From NCBI GenBank assembly GCA_019722365.1, contig JADFUC010002111.1:1-64000 (forward strand): a stretch of 64,000 bases of DNA. The letters are read 5' to 3'. Made by a program: the position numbers and the translations under genes. Position 1 is the stretch's first letter. Each line of letters begins with the position of its first letter. Below, one piece after another: positions 11,270 to 22,530 of the stretch. The stretch comes from Lithospermum erythrorhizon. Taxonomy: Eukaryota; Streptophyta; Magnoliopsida; Boraginales; Boraginaceae. The notes beneath the pieces were generated by a model. That model was not told where the DNA came from and searched no databases. It saw only the letters and a program-made list of their open reading frames with translations.

Positions 11270-13473
11270 TGTAACGATCCACCCCATCTCTGTCACCCGA
11301 GGTTGGGAATTCATACAAGTCTTTGACACCGTAGCTCACCAAATCGACGACGACTAATCCTCAAAAACACCCAAATGTTCTTAAATAACCCAATAACATG
11401 TAACAAACACTGGTAAGCACTGCTTTAAGAAAATAATCCATCGTGGTATTTTCTAACCGCACAAACCTCCATATATACAACAACTGTCAAAGTACAAAAT
11501 GACAACCACATACAGTCCTAAATCTCAAAATACAATATACATTCCAAACTACACCAAATAACAAAAGAAGATCACAGGATCTACGGCCACCCGCTCTCAC
11601 CCAAGAACTCAAACCCGATCACATGAACGAATCAGAAACGCTGATGCACCACCTGCCAACCCGACAAAATAAAAATGCCGCCCATACGAATAGGCGTAAA
11701 TGCTGTTTTGTGCGAGTAGCTATCTCAAGCAGTGGAAATTAACCCACACCCACTCGTAGCCAGAACATATCAATTCGTTAATTGCCAGTAAACATAGATA
11801 GATTTTTTTTCGGGAATATCTAAGGCCATTATAAATTGAGAATATTATTAGCGAAGTTCATAATGACAGCTGACATCTAAAAGATACTAATACCGACATT
11901 ACAATTATCATAAATTTATAGGCCCATCAACTAAATACGCATACTAATGTTAACATACAACCATAATCATGCATCTGGGTGAAACAAATGGGGCAACAAC
12001 GCCTCAAATAAGACTCACAACTAAAACAAATCTAATCAACTCAACATCTCAATCAACTCAATCAACTAAACATCTCAATAAACCTCAACACGAACCCCGA
12101 TTCCACACCTAAGTGCATCCGTAATCAACCCTCAACCCGGATTCCACATGTTTAAATGATCACACTCAGACGAGGCAAATATATCACAGCCTATACTCAA
12201 GTATAAGGCTTACTACATCACGCCATATCAAGATAAGGCCACTAAACCAAGTAATACAACTCATCATACGCCAACAACCCATAAACAACTCATCTAGTAC
12301 AATCTAACCAAAATTGCCCCAAAACGATCATCACAGCCTCGAAATCAACTCAATCATACACAAACACACAAACATATATGTATAACATGCTCACAATTAT
12401 CATCACCCAAATACATTCACGGTAGCAAATTAATCTACACCCCCGAAGCTTACATACCTACCTCGGCTAACAATATCAAACGCCTCGCGAAATCAACTCG
12501 TTCCGGGCTTCCCACGCCTCCACGCCTAATCATAACATCCGTAAAAATACAATTATTTAGTTACTACAATCTTAATCCCATTTTACTTTCCACTTAACAA
12601 TTCCATTTGTGAGGCTTAGCTCGATAATCCACTAACTAAGGTTTCAAATTAACCCTTAACATCGTTTTTTTGGGCTTTTTATTTTCCAACTCGCAAATAT
12701 TTAATTATCAACTTAACAACTCTAGGTGAAAATATTACTACGGTTCAAACCTTACTTAACAACTCTGTGGAAATATTAATCAACTTAGAAAATCCTAATT
12801 TCAACATAGTCTCTTCCAATCAACATCAAAATCACAACTTATACTCCAAAATAACTATATTAAGGTCCCATAATATCATAATACAATTTAAAGGAAATTT
12901 GGAAAAGTCAACCTAAAAGTCAACTATCCCATTCAACCCATTTCAACCCCAAAAATCGATTATTATCACTTCTAACCACATAATCCAAGCTTAGACGATA
13001 CTTATATACCATTTAAAACTCAAGTCATAAAAGTCAATAAAGTCAAACTTTCAAAACTTTGAAATATAACAAAAAGTTTCCAACTTTCTTACTCAAGTTG
13101 GCAGGATGAGGAAGATGAAAACTAAACGCTTTTGTCTTCGTTAAAACGGAAGAAAACATTTTGGGGGAAGGAAAGACGCGGTTCTACTACAAAAGGGCAT
13201 GAGGACGGGTTTTATGGATAAGAATGTAATGTCGATAAAGTGTCAAAGAAATATTTGTGAAACGACCTTAAGCCTCGCTTCGTAAAATGCGCGATTTCTC
13301 CACTTTTCGCACTTAAATCTTAATGAAAAACCATTTCAACGTGCCAAGCATTCCTGCAGACACAAATTACTACATTAAGATATTCCTGTGATAACGATTA
13401 TATTTCGAAAGACGATACCATCACCGGTGCCCACTACCAACCTATATATATAATATAATTTAATCGCTGTACA
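11270..13473 (-). mobile_element. Gypsy-family solo LTR S2, minus strand
   Basis: Begins TGTAACGATCC at 11270 and ends GCTGTACA at 13473, the revcomp forms of the family end and start. In between it has the CCATCGTGGTATTT block (11440), a CAACTC-rich zone (12030-12100), a splice-donor-like site in reverse (12455), the CCTCCACGCCTAATC block (12515), and AAAAGTCAA repeats (13030). No gag or pol lies within it. It interrupts A integrase between the HPGRRKMY and LVCQC segments, which proves insertion after A. A 5-bp target duplication is not preserved. Confidence 0.75.
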
Positions 13474-13489
13474 GAATCTGCTATTTCTA

Positions 13490-14640
13490 GTAGAGATCGC
13501 AGAAGTTCATGGCGAGAAGTTTGGTTTGTCAATGTAAAGATTGAAGATGACACTCGCAAGCTCACATGTTCACTCCGATTCCTAAACGGACGCGCACCAT
13601 CACCACGGATTTCTTTATTTCGACTTCCTGCATCTTTCCAGCGAACGTATCGGGATTTAAGCGATCGATGATTGTCAGTCTGCCACTTCTACCCATTAAA
13701 TCGATCAAGAACCTCGGCAGACTAAATAAGATTTATGTCGACGACAAGGATCAAGACGGGGTTCCAGCAATACTTATCTCCGATTCTGGATGCCAGTTTA
13801 GTTCGAGATTTCGAGGGTTTTTTCAAGAGGCGCTGGGGACCGTAGCCGATTGAGTACATCTTTCCGGCCCCATAGACGGGAAATCGAGAGGACGACCAGA
13901 CTTTGGAGGATATGCCGAGGTTCCGAGTTTCTCGTGAGCTGACATGAATAGTTTAAGACGGAGTTCGCGTGATAATAATAGTTTTCACGCTAGTATCGAG
14001 ACGGCACCATTTCGAAAGTGCTATACGGGCAAAAAGTTTCAACTCCAAATTGGTTGGAATGAATGGAAAGAGGAAGGTTTAAGGCCCGAAGAAGTTGAAA
14101 GCGTCAAGTGAGAGAATTGTCGGGATACAACAACACTGAAAAACGCCTCTACCATTTACGTAAAAATATGCGATCGCCGATGGGGACTTCAGGTTTCAAG
14201 TTGGTGATCGGGTATTTTAGAGGGTATCTCATGGAAGGGGTAATGTGGTTTTTAAGGAAAGGGGAAGTTAACCTCGCTATACGGGACCGCTTGAGATTTT
14301 GGCGAGTCGGATTCAGAAGCTTATCGCTTGGGCGCCGCCTCTCCGGATCGATAGACCATAATTTATTTCATGTGTCTTGTTTGAGAATGTATAGTCTGGA
14401 TGAATCTCACATTCTTAGCTCGCACCGTGGAACTTCAGGAGGATTCACCTTGGAGGAGAAGCCGCAGATTCTCAACCGCAAGGAAAAGCGCATCTCGTAA
14501 ACAAAGGCTCAAGGCAGAATCAACGCACCGGCGAGCGCATACGGGAGCCAAGGATGACATGAGGAGTCATTACCCGCAACCTTTCGTAGGGAAGTGTTGT
14601 CAGAATGGTTTTGTTTTTACGCATCAGATGTCCGCGAAGC
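13490..14640 (+). pseudogene. Element A: integrase core and chromodomain-like tail
   Basis: LVCQC at 13522 continues the zinc finger. FTPIPKRTRTITTDF (13567-13611) matches the LQPLxIPxWKWxxITMDF start of the catalytic core. GVPAILISDSGCQFSSRF (13759-13812) carries the second catalytic Asp. QEALGTVAD plus a frame-shifted HPQTDGQSERT stretch (13860-13900) holds the Glu region. The C-terminal part has GVMWFLRKGEVN, HNLFHVSCLRMYSLDESHIL (14364-14415) and EEKPQILNRKEK (14455-14490), then DDMRSHYP (14553-14576). The last two resemble the type II chromodomain of Tekay/Del chromoviruses, so A is probably of that clade. Two frame changes and several stops are visible. Confidence 0.75.
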
Positions 14641-14718
14641 CGCATGGAAGCGTTTCTTCCGTGGTCGCTTTTACGAGAAATTTCAAGGCAAAATTTTATT
14701 AGCGGCAGACAAATAACT
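14641..14718 (+). promoter_or_regulatory. 3' noncoding and polypurine-tract region, element A
   Basis: After the polyprotein end, AAATTTCAAGGCAAAATTTT and then TTAGCGGCAGAC (14699-14710) resemble the GGACGAAATTTT...AAGGGGGGCAGAC that lies just before the 3' LTR in plant chromoviruses. The LTR starts nine bases later with TGTTACGG. The purine tract is degraded. Confidence 0.5.
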
Positions 14719-15473
14719 TGTTACGGTTAATGACAATTATATTATATCTATCTTTGTGGAACTCCAAGATAGTATAAATACTTTGAATAAAATCATATGT
14801 CGAGACTAAGATTAAATGAGTAGTAGTTTATGTCATGGATAATAACACATTTGAAATCGCTTTTAATTTAAAGTTTAATGGCTTAAAAATGAGAAACAAA
14901 AACCTAACCAAACGGACTTAAAGTCTGTCTTCTAAATATCTCACCAACCTTATCATCATTTCATTCTTATCACAAAACCCTCTTCCCCTTCCCCCGGCCC
15001 CGGCCGAATCCATCATGAAGAAAGAAAGATTACCCTCCATTTTCATCTCTTCCTTTGTTTTCATGGTTCAAAAAAGTTTCTATTATCATCTTCCCCTCAT
15101 CATTCTCTACTCTTGGGCCGTAGTTAAACTCAAACTTTTTGTAATATTTCTAAAGTTATGAAAATTAACTTTTGTTGACTTTTTTCCAAATCACCTTTAA
15201 AATTGTAATACGATGTTATCAACCTAATATAGTTGTTTTCAGAAGTAGTTGTTGATTTTTAAAGTGTCATAGAAGAGAATATGTCGAAGAAGTTATCAGT
15301 AAAGATCAGTGAGTATTCGGGGTCGCTGCATTAAGATCATAGGAGATGGGTAAAATTAGTTGAATCGATTGTTGGATTAATTAGAACATTTAAAGTGATA
15401 TCATTGGGGTAAAGCGACGCCTGAAATTACTGGGCGTCGGGACGGTTGAATTTATCGCTTTACTAGTCGCTTA
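14719..15473 (+). mobile_element. Element A: 3' LTR, first part
   Basis: Starts TGTTACGG directly after the PPT. It contains CTTCTTTCC-type pyrimidine blocks, CTTCCCCTCATCATTCTCT (15090), the ACTTTTGTTGACTTTTT W-box block (15168-15186) and the conserved AATATAGTTGTTTTCA block, all shared with S5 (22860-23030), S6 (31400-31580) and S8 (60780-60970). It is interrupted at 15474 by solo LTR S3 and resumes at 18186. Confidence 0.75.
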
Positions 15474-18185
15474 TGTAACGACCGCCTCGAGTCGCACCGG
15501 TTGAGCCACATCAACTCAGAGTATCCGAAAGTCACCATACGACGGCCTACACAAAAATAACCCGCTTTGAAAGTCAATAAACCGATAGTTTCGATAAAAA
15601 GTGAAATAGTTCAAAGTTCAAAAATGTTTCCATACGTATTTAACTATGTGGCACCTAATTCCGAATCCAAAGTACAAACTTCATAACATTACCAAGTCCA
15701 AAATACTCAATAAAAACAATTTTATAAATTTTCAACACCAAAACAAATACGAAGTCCCAGTACACCAAAAAAAATTGCCGAGAAGAAAAAGACGATCGCC
15801 GAGATCCCAACACCCGCCTTCTCACCTAAGTAAAATCAACGGTCACTCACGAACTCAACCGCTTCTTATGGCACTCCGTTAACTGAGTAGTCGAAGGGGT
15901 AAATGACAACTTAAGTGGAAACGAATCACCCGGGTGGTAACTTATCCATCCGAATGTATACACAAATAAAGATAGATGAATGGGACAGAGTATATATATG
16001 TACAAATAAAAGAATATACCCGGGGATCCAATACGATCAAAATAATAATAATCATCATCTATATATTAACATTTTGGGAGGACCTCAACTTATGTTAACT
16101 CCAATACGTTATATCCAGAGCAAGACGTCACATAATCAAGCCAGCAAAACATCATAAATTATCAAACACAACGGTTATACTACAACCATATAACAAACTC
16201 CGAAAACGGTAATTCATGACATTATCAAATATTTTGACGCAAATACATCCACCCAATGTCAACACAATGCAAGACAATTCACACTATAACTCAGATCCTA
16301 CATTATATAATGGCGTTTGCCTTTTTTCAAGTGTGCTCACCCAGTATGTAACACAATTATAATATCATATCCTTTTTCTTCCGTGTGCTCACCTTCGTCA
16401 CCCATAAAATATCATATCATTTCCTGCGCCACCCTCGATCACCCATACAATATCATAGCACACCCTATCCGGCATTGCACGACTTCTATATGACTCTAAC
16501 ACGCCCACATCTCAATACGCGCGACTACTTCCTCTATATGTCCGTGCACGACCAACAACCAACATCACACCAACATGTCAAATCATGACAAACATAACCA
16601 TACACGACTAATTAACATCACAACAACTACAACAACCCCGATGTAACAATTGCATGAACAAACCACGCAACAATCTCAATATGGCACCCATACTATACAT
16701 AATACAACAATCTCCTATAACATACTACCATAATATACATAACACAACCATCATATAACTCAACATTTCACAATTTCACAAATTACACTATCATATAAAT
16801 TCATAAAACAATTATATAGTCACATATCTATTTATCAAGTACTTCACTCAAACTGTGAATAATACTATCATACGAAATGGGAGCAATCCCCACCTTTACA
16901 AGCACTCACTACCGCCTCGAGAAATCAATCGATCCGCAAGCCTTTCCCGCGTTCCGAGTCTAAACAAAACACCGAAAGTACGATTACTACAAACTTCGTT
17001 ATAAATTCTCTTTTTAACAACTTTTAGCACTCCATTAGCCACTTTTTAGGTGAAATATTACTATTAAGCTCAAACGATAAAGCAAACAACACAATATCAA
17101 CCCACACCTTAACCATCTCGGCCCCCTCTCTAACGCCATTTATCCCTTAAACAATCTTAACCAAAACCAACATATCAACTTTCCAAACAACTAAACCCGC
17201 TCCTAACAACCTTTAACCTCGTGAACCTGCTTACTAACCAAATCTAATAAAATCCACTTCAACATATATTCATCGAATTCTATAAATCATAATTCCATCG
17301 TCAAACAATCCATAATAAAGGTCCAAGAACATACTTATACCAATAAACGGTTTTGAAAGTCAACTCGGTTCAATCTCAAAAGTCAACCCAACTACACAAA
17401 CATTTTTCTACCCCAAAAATCGGTCATTATCACTTCCTATACTATAATCTAAGCCTAGATAATAATTATATGCCATATTAAACCTCAAAACCCGAAGTCA
17501 AACTAAATCCCCAAAAAGTCAACGTCACTAAAACGTCACGAATTACTCATCCAAACGCCGGAACTTTAACTCAATTAATAACTAATTTAAAGCCCAAGAC
17601 CTGATCAAGAATAATAATCGAAATACAAAAAGTCAATAAAGTCAACACATTCAAACTCAAGGAAATACTAAAAAGATCTTTGCCTTTTACCTTCCAATCG
17701 AAGAGGACACAGGGAAACTCTCCAAGAAATTTGAGGACCAAAGTCATGAGATGGGAGTGAGAATCAAGAAAGAAAACCATTTTAAAACGTGGTTTCAAGG
17801 GAGCAGGACGGGTTTTTTTTCTTTTTTTTCTTTTTTTCCTCTATGGCTTGCTTTTGGTACGGGAAGAACAGGAAAAAACGAGTTTACGCGATGAAAATCC
17901 GACTGCTCTAGTTTAAATGATACCTCCCGATTCAACTTATCTCAACTATTAAGTTCCAACATCAATATTTATAGTATAATGTAAATATAAAGCTGGGTCC
18001 AATTTATGTTAATTAAATTAATCTACATTTTAATTTATACCGACGAGTCGTTAATGTTCTGCGCTTAAATGCGCCAGAGTAATCTTCACCTGAGTCAAGT
18101 GTTGATAACTTAAATGTCATAAGTGATGGGGCTTAAAAACTAAAAACGTGTTGGCGGTTGCTCGAACCCTACCGAGTCATTACGA
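15474..18185 (-). mobile_element. Gypsy-family solo LTR S3, minus strand
   Basis: Begins TGTAACGACCGCC and ends CGAGTCATTACGA, the two inverted family ends. It has the TTTCACC/GATCCCAACACCC zone, a tandem-repeat slot (16240-16480), a CCCCACCTTTAC reversed splice-like site (16891), the CGCGTTCCGAGTCTAAACAAAACACC block, and AAAAGTCAA W-box complements (17380, 17515, 17630). At 2.7 kb it is the longest complete copy. It lies antisense inside the 3' LTR of element A. No internal coding sequence. Confidence 0.75.
16240..16480. repeat. Imperfect repeats in LTR S3
   Basis: Repeated pieces GTGTGCTCACC, AATATCATATC and TCACCCATA(A/C)AATATCATA recur with a spacing of about 60 bases. The units are unlike those in S1, S4 or S8. 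Confidence 0.5.
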
Positions 18186-19711
18186 CCTAACCCTCTAAAA
18201 ATGGAATCGTTAAATGAATACTAAAACGGGTTGACATTGCAAGTGAGTAGTTTGTATTTCTTTATGGACGCTATGACAGCTTTTGAAAGACGGGAAGTAC
18301 TGATTAGCTAGATGAGGCTTTATTATTGCTACCGAAAGTAAAGATTTAACTCAAGGTAGACGATTTACTTTCTCGAACGTGTCAATTTGGTGATAATCGC
18401 GAAAATGCTTATTCATATACGCTGCAATATCATTGTTCGCGGTACGATGGCCGTCGAAAGTAGTCAAGGCTGAGCGTGGGCGCTTAAGGATATATATACG
18501 CTTTGGAGGTTGTGATCGACGAGCTGGACGAGCTGATTCCCAGGTCGCTTTTGATCATATCAGTTTAGATGTTTTGTTGGTCGGACGGTCATCGACGAGT
18601 CATGCATATTTATTGACGTATAACAGTTTTACTATCCGGTATTTTCCTTATACCACGTATGTCATTAGATTTTGCCTCGCACTTCATTGTGCCATTGCTT
18701 AGTTTGGTGGTCGAAAGCGCATGCTTCTCCCCGCAGATCGAGGCTGATTGGTTGCGCTACTTTAGTTCTAGAACCGGATTTATATCGAAATGAGTTGATC
18801 GAGTCGTAGTTGATCAGTTGTCGAGTTAATCGAGTCGAGTTGATCGACTCGCCGAGTTCATCGAAATGTAGCTGATCGAGTTGTCGTTGATCGACTAAGT
18901 TGATCGAGCTGCTTGTACTGACGAGCTTAGTTGATCGAGTTGTTTAGTCGCTAACAAGAGTACCAGTTGTCAAGCTGGTCGAGTCAGGGTTCATTTGGGC
19001 ATTGTTGCCACTATTTTTTTTAGACGCATTTATTGTGGTGTATGTCCTTACTAGATCACAAGTATGCTTAGCTTGATAGCCTACGAATTCTACGCACAGT
19101 TATGTCGATTAGTTTACTTTGCGATGTATACGATCATGAACTCGCTAATGATATTTTTATTTCATATTTTAATGGCCTTCAATTGTGTAGTATTCTGCAA
19201 TAAGTCTCTATTTTATGCCAAGTTAGTTATTCTTATAGTACTCTACGCGAGCGAGTTAATTTTCACTCGAGATACATTGCTTCTCGCAATTATACCCTAT
19301 TCGCCATGGCTTACATTTTATTTGTTCCAGGTTTGACAGGCAGATCAGCTGCCGCATTCGCTTCAGATGATCGTGGACCGAATTAGCGATGTATGTGGCC
19401 GAGATCCTCGCTACCGCATGTTGTTTCGTTGTAGTTTTCATGTCTATTGTTGTTATTTTTGGGATTTCACATTGTATATTGTTTGACATTTTGTACTTCG
19501 ATACATGGTATATATTGTGGATTCTCATGGTTAGAGATACCACGACGGATTATTTTCTTAAAAACAAAAATTGTTCTTCAAATGTATTTTAATTTATCGA
19601 GTTATTTAAGGACATGCGAGTCTTTTTCAAATTGAGTCATCCATCGGCTCGGGTAACTCGATGTCCTGGATTTGGCGATTCTAACCTCAGGCCGACCAAG
19701 TGGTCTTTACA
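18186..19711 (+). mobile_element. Element A: 3' LTR, second part
   Basis: Resumes the LTR after S3. It has the GGGCGCTTAAGGATATATATACG block (18478), a GAGTTGATC repeat zone, the GCATGTTGTTT..TTGTTATTTTTGGGATTT..GATACCACGACGGATTATTTT stretch that matches the 5' LTR remnant at 7381-7530, and the end GGTCTTTACA at 19711. This pairs with the PBS-adjacent end at 7673 and closes element A. Hydrophobic open frames at 19064-19336 and 19389-19592 lie in this noncoding LTR and are chance. Confidence 0.75.
18785..18930. repeat. GAGTTGATCGAGT repeats in A 3' LTR
   Basis: About nine imperfect copies of a 12-15 base unit, GAGTTGATCGAGTCG, with variants GAGTTCATCGA and GTCGTTGATCGA. Its complement, CAATCAACTCAACAACTC, is the CAACTC-rich zone of the minus copies at 12030-12100 and 45700-45890. 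Confidence 0.8.
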
Positions 19712-19790
19712 AGCGCCTTCACCGACCGGGGCTGACACCTCGTGATTCTCTTCGGTCAATTCGATGTCAATAAATTTAATCCCATGTCGC
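19712..19790. other. Spacer between inverted LTRs
   Basis: A 79-base piece, GC-richer than its neighbours, between the plus-strand LTR end of A and the start of minus-strand S4. It may belong to the older element H. No motif recognised. Confidence 0.4.
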
Positions 19791-21985
19791 TGTAATGTAT
19801 CAAACTCAGAATCCACTGCTTCCTGCGCCGGTCAGCCTTTGCCAGTCGGCCGCCTAGAGCTGGGACCATCCAAATTCGGATACCGTAGCTTCACCACAAT
19901 CTAAAATCCCAAAAAATAACAAACAATATAGACATCAAAACTACAACCAAAACAAATGGGCAACCGCGAGGATCTACTGGCCACCCATCTCTCACATAAG
20001 CACTTAGTCCCCGATCTCACGAACGAATTAAACGCCTCGACGCATTCCACCCGTCAACCCGCACAAATAAAACGCCGCCCCATAGCGACGCGTAAGTTCT
20101 CGCGGCCTTAAATAATACTTATCTCAATAGCTGAAATTAACTCACACCCACTGTGTAACATAAGAATCAAAATATTAAATAGTAGACAGTAATCCTATAC
20201 CGGCCATGCAATAATAAGAGAATATCGTTGCAGGTTCATTATCACGCTGCATCATAAAGTCATATGTCATTACTACGGTCATTAATCAAAGGTCTAAATC
20301 AAACCAATACGCACATTCTAATAAAAGATCCAACAACGAAAACTTTGATTTTCAAGGAAATAGCTAATAACAATGCCCAAATAAGTCCACAAACTTTACT
20401 TTATCAACCAAACCATGAAACATCACGACTAACAACTAGACCATCCCACTCCACAACTCTGCCAACAACGCTGGTACTACTCAGCCACAACTAAAACAAC
20501 TCAATCAACTCATCATGAATCCGTATTTCTACAACTAATGCGCATATAATCAACCTCAACCTGCAGGGAAAAACTTATGCCCGTCGACATAAGCTAAACA
20601 ACACACTCGTGAATGCAGGTACGAGGCAAATATAAAGACACTCATACACCGGGCAGATGCGCAATACCGATAACACAAATACACTCGTAACGAGATACGA
20701 GGCAAATACAACACACCTATACCTGGTACAAGCGTACACCGAACAACACACCTCGTAACGCAGGTACGAGGCAAATACAACACACTAATCAAGTACAAGA
20801 AAATACCGGCAACAACACTCGTGAATGAGGTACTATGTGAAATACAACATACTCATAACATAAGGCAATACTGGTAGTATAACTCAACATACATCAACCA
20901 CCCCTAAACACCAACTTCGTTTATGCCACTCCAACCAACAAAACATCACACACAACTCCAACTTACTTCAATCAATAACGCATAGTCAAATAATCAACAC
21001 ATTCACGGCTAAGTAAACCACCTACACCCGCGGCATAAATACTCACCTTGGCTGAAGAATACGAACGCCTCGCCTAATCGCCCAAGTGCCTTTTCCCACG
21101 CTTCCCATGCCTAACTCAAAACAATCTTTGGTAAGCATAATTATTACTTACTACCATATTAACTCTATGAAGTTAACTTATCCAACTTACTCACAAGTTA
21201 GTTACCACCATCAACTTTAGGTAAAAAATTACTAAGCCGCTAGACAACTTAATAAAATAAATAAATTTAATCAACTCCAAATGATTCTTCTCAAACCATT
21301 CTATCCATTTTTAAACAACCTTCAATCCAAAAGCTAATTACCACTCACTCTACAACAACTCAAATCAACGCATCTCTTCCAACCACATACAAATCAAAAT
21401 TATACTCCAAACACCATTTTAAAGGCCCAAAGACATACTTTTACAACTTAAAGGTGGTTTGAAAAGTCAACCTAAAGTCAATCCATGCACCACATCTAAA
21501 TATATTTCAACCCCAAAAAAAAATTGACTATTATCACTTCTAACCATAATCCAAGCTTAGATGATAATTTCTATACCATTTTAATGTCCAACTCAAAGTG
21601 AACTCAAGTCAACAAAAATTCAAACTTACAAAAATAGACAACTATCAAGCCAAGATGCTTGATTTGAAGATTAAATACATTTAGAATATAATCAAGATGA
21701 GGAATAAGATTACGGAGCTATTTCAACAAGATTCCACCAAGAAAAATGAAAAAAAATCATGCTAAAGAAGATAGTGGAGTTCAACACTTAGCTCGGGCAT
21801 GGGTTAGCTGGGTTATTTTGGACGCATTTACTAATAAATGGGGTCAGCAGATATTTTCAGAATGGCAAGCCTCAGTTGGTTTGCTATTTCTTTTCTCGGT
21901 TTAACAACACAACTCGAACATGAATTTAATTTCTACCCTCGAATCATATAATCACCCAACCGATATTACTTACTATACGACTACA
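19791..21985 (-). mobile_element. Gypsy-family solo LTR S4, minus strand
   Basis: The left end is fuzzy (TGTAATG at 19791, or CGCCGGTC near 19830). The AAATCCCAAAAAATAACAA block (19903) is the revcomp of TTGTTATTTTTGGGATTT in A. It contains a CCCATAGCGACGCGTAAG block (20079) shared with S2 and G, a tandem-repeat slot, ACTCACCTTGGCTGAAG (21045; reads AAG|GTGAGT in sense), the CCATGCCTAACTCAAAAC block, AAAGTCAA stretches (21463-21625) and a right end ACGACTACA at 21985. No internal genes. It lies tail to tail with the A 3' LTR. Confidence 0.65.
20620..20830. repeat. Minisatellite of about 60 bp in LTR S4
   Basis: Three to four units built on CTCGTAACG(CA)GGTACGAGGCAA followed by ATACAACACAC. 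The unit differs from that in S1, although both share the GGCA(A) core. Confidence 0.75.
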
Positions 21986-22530
21986 TTCTCAAAGGAAAGA
22001 CTGAACAGGACAAAATGCTGAAAGACTCGCGGTGGCTCAGGAAGCCAATCATCAATCTACGACCGAATTCGGTGCGCCGGGCTGTATGCTACAAATGGTA
22101 TCGAAAGCAAAAGTTCGTCCTGAATCATGAATCCAAGTCATTACGCAGAAGACAAAGCCGCGACACCTCTCAGGTCGTAGGACCACCTCCGTAATCTCTG
22201 CCACCTGACGGCAATGCCGGATACGCTCAACGAGACGTAGCATTTAAGCATGGGAGGCCAGACACCCGACCAATGCTGGTGGATGCTTTGACATGATTTG
22301 ATCGGGTAATACTCATACCATCAAGATTTATCTTCTTTCTCGGAAGTTTCATCTCATAAAGAATCTCAATGTTAAGCTGCTAAGCCACCCGGGTAATTTA
22401 GACGGGGCGACCTTAATCGGTGTTTTCTCGCGAGAGCGATGACAAAATGCGCTGAGCACTAGTGGCTCAAAGCCTACCATCAAATCTAATAACGCACAAA
22501 ACCAAGGCTTGGCCTGAAATGCTACAAAAA
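21986..22530 (+). pseudogene. Element H: possible protease-region fragment
   Basis: Non-LTR sequence between S4 and S5. ATGGTATCGAAAGCAAAAG at 22092 resembles a tRNA-iMet primer binding site, but no LTR end of this family precedes it. Near 22285-22345 frame-shifted bases can be read as a protease loop (F-D-x-x-SGNTHT, then SFIS). The segment ends where S5 starts, and RT resumes beyond S5 with LNKL at 24896, so this piece is likely the upstream pol of the same element. The assignment is mainly by context. Confidence 0.3.

Noticed and set aside
17812..17840. Long T runs as a LINE or retrogene tail
   Set aside because: No coding or target duplication is adjacent; the runs occur inside LTR S3.
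19064..19635. Hydrophobic frames resembling small membrane proteins
   Set aside because: They lie in the GT-rich LTR of element A; T-rich noncoding DNA gives Leu/Ile/Phe-rich frames by composition.
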